Notes under the pieces: model-generated
Told to the model about the DNA's origin: nothing
Seen by the model: the letters and a program-made list of their open reading frames with translations, nothing else
Databases searched by the model: none
Shown here: piece by piece, positions 56,201-64,000 of the stretch
How the letters are laid out: every line of letters starts with the position of its first letter
Numbering within the stretch: position 1 is the stretch's first letter
Position numbers and translations under genes: made by a program
Assembly: GCA_001600415.1 (NCBI GenBank)
Contig: BCJX01000011.1
Span: 488,962-552,961, forward strand
From: Pascua guehoae
Lineage: Eukaryota > Basidiomycota > Tremellomycetes > Trichosporonales > Trichosporonaceae
Reading direction: 5' to 3'
Length of the DNA stretch: 64,000 nt

Positions 56201-57063
56201 AAGCCGAGCTCAATGTCGTCCTCTTCCTGGAGTTCGTCAAGGGGGGAGCGCGCAATGTCGGCTGCTGCACGGTCGCGTTCACGGTCCCTGGCTCGCTTGT
56301 CTGGGGAAGCCGCACGCGCGGCCTTGTCCTGCGGTCGCGTCTCCTTGAAGAGCCCCATGCCAATGCTGCCCTTGCGGGTCTGCTTGGACGACACACGGTA
56401 GTCCATGTCCTCCTTGGCTTCATTGAGGACACGGAGCGCGTCCCTGGGGAGAGCGACCTCGCCACCGTTGGCGCCGCGACGGATCGCCTCCCCTAGACTC
56501 CGGTTGGCTGGCGTGTCATCGTCGTTTCCTGCTCCTAGGCGGAGATCGATGGCCGGGGATCGCTCGAGGGAGAATTTAGAGTCGGTTGAGAAGTGAGGGA
56601 GGAAAAACTTGTTGCCTACGCTCCCGACAGCAGGTTGGTTGGGCAGGCGGAGCGAGTTGGACCGAGCACGAAAGCCCGGGCGGTACTTGGTCAGTGGCGA
56701 GCGGCGGACTGGTGATGGGGAACGAACCCGGTCGTCCTCTTCACCGTCGTCCTCGTCACTTGCATCCAGGCTGCCGTTCGGACAATGCTTGCGCAATGAA
56801 ATGGTGACGCTGCCCACCTCGCGATCGCGCTCGCGCTCACGCTCACGGTCGCGTTCACGGTCGCGCTCGCGCTCGCGCCCTGATCCAGACTTGGGCCGGC
56901 GGGCAACGCTGCTTCGGCGCACAGCGGAGGAAGAAGAGGCAAAGGGGGAGGTAAATTCAATACCACCAGGTGCTTGGAGTGGCGGCGCGGCGTCGCGAGA
57001 AGCTGGATCGCGTTCGCGCACGCCCTTGGAGCGCGAAACCCCGCTGGGTGGGGAGGTGATCAT
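53240..57063 (-). CDS. KCS1: Inositol hexakisphosphate kinase (Kcs1 family)
   Basis: Exons 57063-54325 and 54175-53240 (149-nt intron, phase 0) give 1224 aa. It phosphorylates IP6 to the pyrophosphate 5-IP7, which controls phosphate signalling, vacuole function and, in pathogenic relatives, stress fitness. The C-terminal kinase carries the IPK signature P-x3-D-x-K-x-G as [15 protein letters not shown] (about 868-882), then [26 protein letters not shown], the SILLIYDGD segment (about 983-991) and the metal-binding IVDFAHTT near D1075. The first about 850 residues are mostly disordered, with an RE/RD dipeptide run (about residues 60-85), Ser/Pro-rich segments and the conserved block [19 protein letters not shown]...[16 protein letters not shown], which is the N-terminal part of the kinase lobe. 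That lobe is therefore split by a long insert. Confidence 0.95.
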
Positions 57064-57792
57064 GTTTGGGGCGAGGGCGCTGTGTTGTCAGAAGCGTCGC
57101 GGGAGAGGGTGTGGATAGTGGCGAGATGTTCAACTCTGGCGAGCCAGGGCTGATGGTGGGCGATAGGGGAGTAATGTCGAGTGTGCACGGTGAGTTGTGA
57201 TGGGAGTGTAAACGAGGATGGAATGGAATGTATACGCACTGCTGCTAACGGGGGGTGCTGGCGAGCGCATGCCAGGTGGCGCGAGAGCTGGGATGCTGGT
57301 CGGCGCGAGTTACAGTATATTTGTTGTCTGCGTCCGAGCGGGGTGCGAGCACGAACGTGGGGATCCCACGTTTCTGACAAAGCGGTGAGTGAGACCGGGG
57401 GGCGGATGCGATAACAACGTGCGGGGTTCCGACGCGAGGGTGGAGAGGAAGATGCGCCACGCGACAAGATGGTGTGCAAGCAAGGGTGAGGTGTGGGTGG
57501 GGTGTGTCGGCGAGTTGGAAGGGTGTGCAAGATGTGGAGAATTTGTCCGGGGTAGGTGGTGGAGGAGGAGGAGTTGTAGTAGTGTTGTTGAGGATGGTGG
57601 TGGAGAGAGCGAGGAGAGAGAGAGAGTGTGTGTGTGATGATGAGAGAGGCGAGCGATGGGATGGCAAAATGCAAATAAGCCTAGGGATCGGACCAAAAGC
57701 CAAAAGGGCGCGAGGCGACGGGGGGAACAGGGAAGGGCGCGAGACGCAAGGAACAAGGGCCGGGCAACAAGAAGGACGAGAGAGCGACCAAA

Positions 57793-57819
57793 AGGTAGGT
57801 AGGTAGGTAGGTAGGTAGG
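57793..57819. repeat. (AGGT)n tetranucleotide array
   Basis: About six and a half tandem AGGT units in the divergent intergenic region. Confidence 0.95.
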
Positions 57820-58645
57820 GAGCGAGTCGGTAAAGTACAGACGAACAGTAGTGAATGAGCGAGGAATCCCGCGAAGAGGCGATCAGAGCAGTGTGTGTGA
57901 TGATGATGGTGATAATCAGAGAATGACGATGGACAAGGAGGATGGTGATGGTGATGGGTGGTCGATGCTGAGGGGGTATGTGAGCCCCACTCGGGGCCTA
58001 CGGAACGGTAGTGTGCACTTTGTCCGGTTGGGTCTCGGATGGACGCGCCGCCCGACTGTTATTAGTCGATTTAATCGCTCACCCGCGCCCATGCATGCAT
58101 TCACTATTCGGGTGCACGCCACGGGCAGTCACCTCCCACCTCCGCGCGTAGACGGCCTACCAGCAAGCGAGAATGCCCAGCAGCAGCATGGCAGCACCCA
58201 GACTTGTTCGGCCTGCCTATGGTGTCCAGGGGCGCGGGGCGACCCAGAGAATCTAGCATGTAAGCCAAAATCGTCACCTGGGCCCATGCGGCCCCGCCCC
58301 CGTTAGTCGGGTCGTTGGCAGATGGACATAAGCAAGCTACTACTTTATTGTGCTCAGGTCCCATGAGAGGCAGGGAGGGAGGATGTTTTTCCGTTGGCCC
58401 GATCATGAAAAGAAGGTGCATGACGAAGCGCATCAAAGACCTAGGTGACTTGTGGCCCGCCCACATGCCCACCAGTGCCCATGGGGCTCACAGAATGGAA
58501 ATAGCGCCCAAGACCCCAGCAGCAGCAGTAGTCGACTGCTTGGCTCGAGTCGGTCGGTGGGGGGCTACTGTACTGTCGATTGGATTGGGTGCGGGGAGGG
58601 CGGCCCAAGTGACGACGCCCAGCCATGGCCAGCCAGGTAGCCAGC

Positions 58646-58679
58646 GAATGCATTCCTTTGTGATCACTACGGAAGTAAA
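58646..58679. repeat. 34-bp dispersed repeat, copy 2
   Basis: Same orientation as 40181-40214, two mismatches. Also in a region between a minus-strand and a plus-strand gene. Confidence 0.8.
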
Positions 58680-59567
58680 AGTGACCCAGCCCACTCAACT
58701 CAGATCTCTATTGCTGCGCGAGCCTAACGAGGGCAAAACTTGATGGATGCACACAGACATCTGGGGTATTGCTAAAAAAATAGGCGCCTTTGAGTTGGAG
58801 GCGCCTAGGGCATCGGAAATCGCTTCCACCTCCCTCGTGGGATTACGGCATCTTGCAGTCGGGTGCTGGCTGGCCATGCTGATATGCTGGGGTAGTGTAT
58901 TGTGGTGCATGTGGTGGCTTCCACGCAAGCGCACGTCAGGCCCATTGGTGTCCATGATCACCCTGGGTATCCATCCATCCACCACCATGTCCATGTGGCC
59001 ATGTGCCGTCATGCGGCGCAGGGCGCGCAGGGCGCGCAGGGCGGCGGCCGTTGTTGGCTTTGGGTTTGCTGGCCACCACACCATAGCATGATTGGAATTG
59101 GATTGTGACTCTGTCTCTCTCTTGTTCTTGTTTCTTTCATTTTCAGATCTACTACTCTAAACTCCTTTTTTTTGCCTTTTCATCCCACACTGCTTTTACC
59201 CCTTTCCTCGACGAGGATCATACCCAATACCGCGACGCGGCGGCAAGGCCGCCTCTGCACCCCCCGCTCCACTCTTTTGGTCATCAAAGCCTGGCAATAA
59301 AGTGAGTCAGTCAGTCAGTCAGTCACGTCTACAGCAGCTAGCAGCCTAGCAGCCGACGGCCACGCCACGCCATGCCGCGCCATGCCTCCACCCCCACTTA
59401 TCCTACCTACCCCTCTCCCGTGTGTGAATTTCATTCTTGTCGGGCCATGACGATAGATAGAAGTCGCGACTGTCGCTGCATTGCTGCTTCCCTTTGGCTC
59501 TCGCCATTGGGAGCGGCATTGCACGACGCAACATGTGCATTGACTTCATGCACCACCCTCTGATCGG

Positions 59568-59569
<2 letters not shown>

Positions 59570-59598
<29 letters not shown>
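59570..59598. repeat. (CA)n microsatellite
   Basis: About fourteen CA dinucleotides followed by GCGCGCG, about 300 nt upstream of the Bsd2-like start. Confidence 0.95.
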
Positions 59599-59600
<2 letters not shown>

Positions 59601-59902
59601 GCGCGGGGCTCGGCGACAGGTACATTGTATCGCCGAGGCAGACTGGGGAAGCAAGTCTTGGCGGCGGCATGCGCAGTCGGCTCGGCTCGCACCATCATTC
59701 TGCCTCCCTCCCTTGCTCCCCTCTTTTTGTGTCCTGAAATGGACAACCGGACGATGGCAACGGCTGTGCGACACGCCACCGTTGCAAACACAGCCAACGG
59801 GTTCGTTCGTTCCTTAGCTAACAACTACCGCAGCCCTCCTCTCTTTGGCATCACCACCATTCATCCATCCATCCATCCCCTCTCCCTCCACACACTTGAC
59901 TC

Positions 59903-61672
59903 ATGTCGCAATACACGCCAATCCCGACGAGCGGCGGCGGCTCACAGCCACCATCACCGCGCACACCACGCAGCCGATCCATGTCGTTCCGCCTCCATTC
60001 ACGACGCCAGAGCCAGCTGCCCAACCCGGACGAGATGGATCGTGCGTTTGAGGACCCCGGCGACGACGACGACGAAGAGGAGGCGCACGAGGGGGCTCGT
60101 CTCTTGTCCAGTCACGACCGCCCAGCGCGACCCATCCCGATTCCCGGTGACTATGACTTTGAACATGACTACGTACGTGTCACACCACCCCCACATTCAC
60201 CCGCATTTTGCCTATGCACGCACGTACCTCTGCAACATGACCCCACCATTGCACAGCCACCCCTCCATTCGCAGTCGGCTAACCTTGCACAGACGCTGCC
60301 ACCACCTGGTTCGCCGCCCCCATTTGAAGACTATTCTGCATCAAATCCGGCGCCCGGAAACAGCAATGGCATCCTTCCCACCAATGTCGCGCGTCCTCAG
60401 CCCCGCGTAAAGAACTTTCTCGGCGGCATCCTCCCGGCTGCATTTCGCTCTCGCCAGCAAGCACAGCCTCCCCATGGCGCCGTAGGTGGAGGGCAGAGCG
60501 GCATCTTTACCAACCTTTCTGCGCGGCCCGACAACCACTCATCTGCGCCAGGTGCAGGCGAGGGGGGCGATGGGCCAGAGTGGGCAAACGAGACGGAGCA
60601 GAAGGACGCTCCTCCATCGTACCAGTCTGCGCTGCGCGACGCCGTACCGCCTTATTGGGACACGACAGTTGTTCTTCCCTCTTCATCTTCGCCATTCGGA
60701 CCACTCTCGAGCTCGATCAATGGTGACGAGATTCTCATTGACGGCATGGCCGTCGGCAACCTGTTTGGTCTCGTGTGGAACTTGATTGTGTCGTACACGT
60801 TTGGCTTTGTCGGCTTCGTCTTGACCTATGTGCTGCACACGACGCACTCTGCCAAGTTTGGCTCGCGCGCGGGTCTTGGCGGCACCCTGATCTACTATGG
60901 CCTCGACATGCGTGTCAAGGCAGCCGATCTCATCAAGACTGGCCGCTACCCCGAGTCATTTACTGCGTCCAACACACCGGGCAAGATGATTGGCGACGTC
61001 GAGGGCGAAATGTTCCTGTCGAGCTTTATCAACGAGCAAAACGTCTGGCCCTATGCGTGGACACCACCCGAGTACTATGGTGGGCATGGCGAGGAGCACG
61101 TGCTCACGAGCGTCCACCACGCCGAACAAATGGCGCACCAGTACAATCTCAGTCTGTCGGACATTGTCATGCAGCGCCTCCCTCCTCTCGAGGTGGGGCG
61201 CGCCAACATGCTCTTTGGCATTGTTGTCCTGACCATTGGATGGTTTATCATCCTCGCGTCGGTCGGCGGATGGATGCGCGTTAAGCGCTTTGAGCGCAAG
61301 CTGCGCCAGGCGCAGCGCGAGTCTGAGGCCGCCCAGGCCGCCGCCCGCGGCTTTGATGAGTCGCACCCTGCCGAGCCGACCGAGCCTACGCCCACTCGCG
61401 AGGCCCCCGGCCCTACCGACCCTGCATACTACACGGCCGCGTTTACCCAGGCGTTCAACGGCGTGCGCGAGCTGCAGCGCGGCTTCTTTGGGATGCGTGG
61501 CCGCCAGGTGCACCGCGGCGAGACGCTCTTCTCGGGCGACGACGCAGAAGAGGAACTGCTCCAGGCACAAGGCTTTGGCCTCGAACCCATGGCACAGTCG
61601 GGATCGCAGTCACCGCAGCAAACACAGCAGCAGCAGCAGCAGCGCAGACGGGGCATGTGGAATGTAGGCTAA
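59903..61672 (+). CDS. Bsd2/NDFIP-type membrane adaptor of Nedd4-family ubiquitin ligases
   Basis: Most likely exons 59903-60172 and 60293-61672 (549 aa); the 120-nt intron (GTACGT donor, GCTAACCTTGCACAG end) is a multiple of three and open, so unspliced RNA would give 589 aa. Three hydrophobic segments follow a disordered N-terminus: LFGLVWNLIVSYTFGFVGFVLTYVL, the neighbouring GLGGTLIYYGL region, and MLFGIVVLTIGWFIILASVGGW. The DUF2370 core THSAKFGSRAGLGG is clear. A PPSY motif (DAPPSYQSAL) can bind the WW domains of Rsp5/Nedd4 ligases. Yeast Bsd2 sits in Golgi/endosome membranes and sends transporters, including metal carriers, for vacuolar degradation; the same role is inferred. The cytosolic C-tail has a short CAG-encoded poly-Q. 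Confidence 0.92.
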   Translation: MSQYTPIPTSGGGSQPPSPRTPRSRSMSFRLHSRRQSQLPNPDEMDRAFEDPGDDDDEEEAHEGARLLSSHDRPARPIPIPGDYDFEHDYVRVTPPPHSPAFCLCTHVPLQHDPTIAQPPLHSQSANLAQTLPPPGSPPPFEDYSASNPAPGNSNGILPTNVARPQPRVKNFLGGILPAAFRSRQQAQPPHGAVGGGQSGIFTNLSARPDNHSSAPGAGEGGDGPEWANETEQKDAPPSYQSALRDAVPPYWDTTVVLPSSSSPFGPLSSSINGDEILIDGMAVGNLFGLVWNLIVSYTFGFVGFVLTYVLHTTHSAKFGSRAGLGGTLIYYGLDMRVKAADLIKTGRYPESFTASNTPGKMIGDVEGEMFLSSFINEQNVWPYAWTPPEYYGGHGEEHVLTSVHHAEQMAHQYNLSLSDIVMQRLPPLEVGRANMLFGIVVLTIGWFIILASVGGWMRVKRFERKLRQAQRESEAAQAAARGFDESHPAEPTEPTPTREAPGPTDPAYYTAAFTQAFNGVRELQRGFFGMRGRQVHRGETLFSGDDAEEELLQAQGFGLEPMAQSGSQSPQQTQQQQQQRRRGMWNVG

Positions 61673-62749
61673 CATGCCGCACTTTAGATCTGTAGTATCA
61701 GTTGTAACCAGTTGGTTGTGATGGATAACCGACGTACAGACTCTCGGCCATCGTCAAGGGCAAGCCGGAGTGGCGGTCGGTGTCTAATGGCGTGAGATAA
61801 GACTCTGCCAACATGTTAACTATCTCACCGGAATGCGATGAACTACGCCTAGCCCGTACATCGAACGATACCTGTGGTCGGTGTCGATCGAAGCTTTGTT
61901 GCGGCCAGCCTGCAGACCATAGGCAGCCAGTCCTGGATATCATGTTGAGCGGACAGCAACACACCATACCATGTCATTTCGATACCAGGCTACAACCTCT
62001 CTTGGATTCAGTCAGTAGCCCAGCTCGACATGGCAGGTTCGACATCACGTCAATGAGCAAAGGCCATTGGCGCAGAATGGCCACCACCAGGCCGAAAGCG
62101 GGTGGTAGACACGGATCACCAAGGTCTAGGTATTCGACGATAACAACCAGTGCACATGGTTGGAAACCATCGAGAACCCGCCATATAAAGCCTCTTTGTT
62201 GCGTTGCCACGTTGGCTAGTACAAGACCTCTGGGCTGTTGCATGACATGAGCGAATGGCGCACACCATACCCACCCACGCCCAATGCCCAGTTGAGGTTT
62301 CCAATCATGGCTATCGTGAAGGCTGTACAGTAGGCTCGACAAGAGCGCGAGACAGGCCCATGCGGGGTTGGCAAGGTGGTTCTCGTCTCTCGGCAAGCTA
62401 CAGGGCGTCTACAGGCGTGACGAGATGCATCCATGCCACCTCATCCATAGACAGTAACATCGTCCCCCAACCCCTCCCTTCCACTTTGTCAGCGTGGAAT
62501 TTGGACGGAAAGCAGCCTTCTCGCAGTCGATGCCTCTGCGAGGTTTGAACGTGCAACATCTGTGTTGCTTCTCAAGGTGCAACAGGCAGCACCGACGGTC
62601 CAATAGCTTGATACATGCGTCACTTGGTAGCCTGCTCGAACCGCCAAAGGGAGCCCGGGGCCAGCCGAGGCATATATACTGTATTTCTGCAATTCGTTCG
62701 CTCAGCATCACCCCCCGAGGTCCTCTATGCCGCCCAATTCATACACCGC
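61673..62749. other. Convergent intergenic region
   Basis: 1.08 kb between the 3' ends of the Bsd2-like and dihydroxyacetone kinase genes. A TATA-like CATATATACTG is at 62670-62680. No gene or convincing tRNA recognised. Confidence 0.5.
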
Positions 62750-64000
62750 CTACTTGGCCGCCTTGGCGGCGCCGGTGGCAAATCCCTCGACGAGGAGGGC
62801 GAGGCCGTGTGCGCCCGGGTCGGGAATGTCCTCCTTTTGGAGGTTTTCCTGGTTGACATAGGCAGCGCGGCCTGCGGACGCGACGAGCTTTGACGTGGCT
62901 GCTGCTGCCGTCTTTGCCTTGTCTGCTGCGGGGGCGAGGGCGGGGAGGGCGTCGACAAAGGCGACGAGGGGGTCCATGAGGGTACGGCTCGGGGGGCGTG
63001 CAGACGTGTATCCCTTGAGGACGTCGAGGGCAGCGCGCGCCGCGTCTGCCCAGTTTGAGGCGTCGAGGTGGCCGTTGCCCCTTGGGTTTGTGGCGGTCGC
63101 GTCTGCCTGGGCGGCGAGGTTTTTAGCGAGGGCCGAGACGTAGATGGCATACAGGGCGCCGCTGGTGCCGTCCATGTGTTGCTCGACGAGCTCTGCAATC
63201 TGGCGGACGGCCCCGACGACGTCGTCGCCGTTGATCGCGCCCGACTCGACGGCAGAGAGGACCGCCTCGCCGCCGCGCTTGAGCGTGAGCCCGCAGTCGC
63301 CGTCGCCGGCAATCGTGTCGTAGCGCGTAATCTCGGGCTCGGCGGCAATCACATTCTTGCACCCCTGCGCGAGGGCGGCGGCAAACTCGGGCCCGGCCTT
63401 GAGGCCCGACGGCGGCGGGCGCGCCTTTGCCTCGGCCTGCGGTGTGGGCTGGGGAGACGTCGTGGGGACCGTCGGGCGGCGCCAACCAGGTGCCGACGAG
63501 GGGGCGTCGATACCCGCGAGGATTGTCTCCTTGTCCTTGCCTTCGGCGGGCAGGCGGAGGGCGGTGATACTGAACCCGGGCATGTCGAGGGACGACATGA
63601 AAGTGCCGACAAAGAGGCGCACGACCTTGAGGCCACGCTTGGACAGCGCAGAGAGCACGTTGGGGACGAGGCCCACGAGCTCGAGCTCGCTCAGCCCGCC
63701 GAGATTGTTGAGCATGACCACTGCCTCGTCGCCCTGCTGCCACGGGATAAACGAGCGCTCCTTGTCCGTCGTCGACGTGAGCAGGTCGACCATCTGGTCG
63801 ACGAGCTCGGCCTTTTTCGGCGTCGCCACCTTGTTGACACCGGGCTCGTTGTGGATACCCGTCCCAATCTCCATCTCGCCCTCGGCCAAAAAGCTCTTCT
63901 CACGCTTGGTCCCCGGCACGTGGCAGTGGGCAAACGACGACCCAATCGTCCCCACACTCTCGGCCACGACCTGCGCAATCCGCTTGCACTCGCCCAGCGA
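62750..64000 (-). CDS. Dihydroxyacetone kinase, 5' part cut by the window edge
   Basis: An uninterrupted minus-strand frame runs from the edge (codon-aligned at 64000) to the stop at 62750, 416 aa of what is usually a protein of about 580-600 aa. It uses ATP to phosphorylate dihydroxyacetone to DHAP, feeding glycerol or methanol-derived carbon into glycolysis and detoxifying dihydroxyacetone. Present: the end of the DhaK domain with GTGIHNEPG, whose His covalently binds the substrate, and VVMLNNLGGLSELEL. After a Pro/Ala-rich linker comes the DhaL ATP domain with YDTIAGDGDCGLTLKRG (metal-binding Asp cluster) and MDGTSGALYAIYVSALAKNL. The N-terminal half of DhaK and the start codon lie outside the window. 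Confidence 0.95.
   Translation of the reverse strand, partial: SLGECKRIAQVVAESVGTIGSSFAHCHVPGTKREKSFLAEGEMEIGTGIHNEPGVNKVATPKKAELVDQMVDLLTSTTDKERSFIPWQQGDEAVVMLNNLGGLSELELVGLVPNVLSALSKRGLKVVRLFVGTFMSSLDMPGFSITALRLPAEGKDKETILAGIDAPSSAPGWRRPTVPTTSPQPTPQAEAKARPPPSGLKAGPEFAAALAQGCKNVIAAEPEITRYDTIAGDGDCGLTLKRGGEAVLSAVESGAINGDDVVGAVRQIAELVEQHMDGTSGALYAIYVSALAKNLAAQADATATNPRGNGHLDASNWADAARAALDVLKGYTSARPPSRTLMDPLVAFVDALPALAPAADKAKTAAAATSKLVASAGRAAYVNQENLQKEDIPDPGAHGLALLVEGFATGAAKAAK

Larger units (their letters stand above)
57064..59902. other. Divergent intergenic region between KCS1 and the Bsd2-like gene
   Basis: 2.8 kb. It holds a GA/GT-rich probable KCS1 leader (57100-57650), an AGGT tetranucleotide array (57793-57819), copy 2 of the 34-bp repeat (58646-58679), an AGTC array (about 59302-59324), an (AC)n tract (59570-59598) and GCGCAGG repeats near 59020-59042. 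A possible 5'-untranslated intron donor (AAA-GTGAGT) is at 59299-59306. No other gene recognised. Confidence 0.5.

Noticed and set aside
54316..57063. Very Arg/Glu/Asp-rich segment in Kcs1 as a possible separate gene
   Set aside because: It is in frame with conserved kinase blocks on both sides and has no interruption, so it is part of the same protein.
62530..62620. tRNA-like sequence with a T-loop-like GTTCAAACC on the minus strand
   Set aside because: No matching D arm, acceptor stem or plausible anticodon loop could be placed around it.

Overview
This 64 kb window comes from a fungal nuclear genome, most likely a GC-rich basidiomycetous yeast of the Tremellomycetes type. The evidence is intron-containing genes with GTGAGT/GTACGT donors and CTGAC/CTAAC-like branch points 10-20 nt before the acceptor, nuclear tRNA genes with anticodon-loop introns, and fungal gene families (HMG-CoA synthase, Kcs1, Bsd2-like, ATO acetate transporter, dihydroxyacetone kinase). 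The taxon is an inference. All exon models were built by hand from splice signals and reading-frame phase and have no transcript support.

Layout, left to right: a C2H2 zinc-finger gene (minus, 288-2857); about 6.5 kb with no convincing gene, then tRNA-Tyr (9365-9458); an ATO/GPR1-type acetate transporter (minus, 10587-11500); a membrane-anchored M24 peptidase with a long repeat-bearing N-terminal extension (plus, 13188-15819); tRNA-Ser (16067-16162); a small secreted cysteine-rich protein (plus, 16993-17441); two divergently transcribed paralogues of an unrecognised family (17915-19210 minus, 20149-21728 plus); a large disordered protein (plus, 23597-27014); a GMC oxidoreductase (plus, 28477-30541); a 16-exon acyl-CoA ligase (plus, 31452-34933); a Ulp1/C48-like cysteine protease (minus, 35245 to about 37000); an RTC3/SBDS-N-type protein (minus, 39179-39829); HMG-CoA synthase (plus, 41482-43432); a small protein of uncertain function with a 1.06 kb intron (plus, 44769-46612); an MFS transporter with several long introns (minus, 47249-51544); the inositol hexakisphosphate kinase Kcs1 (minus, 53240-57063); a Bsd2/NDFIP-type adaptor (plus, 59903-61672); and dihydroxyacetone kinase cut by the right edge (minus, 62750 to beyond 64000).

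I see no biosynthetic cluster, mobile element with coding capacity, rRNA or CRISPR array. The genes are an ordinary mixture: sterol/isoprenoid synthesis, acetate and fatty-acid activation, glycerol catabolism, inositol pyrophosphate signalling, ubiquitin and SUMO-type regulation, and transport. The most unusual points are the unknown divergent paralogue pair, the THPA[AS]W repeat extension on the M24 peptidase, and two long introns in neighbouring genes that each carry a homopolymeric G tract of about 70 nt on the sense strand. Others are a perfect 21-bp inverted repeat inside an MFS intron and a 34-bp sequence shared by two divergent intergenic regions.
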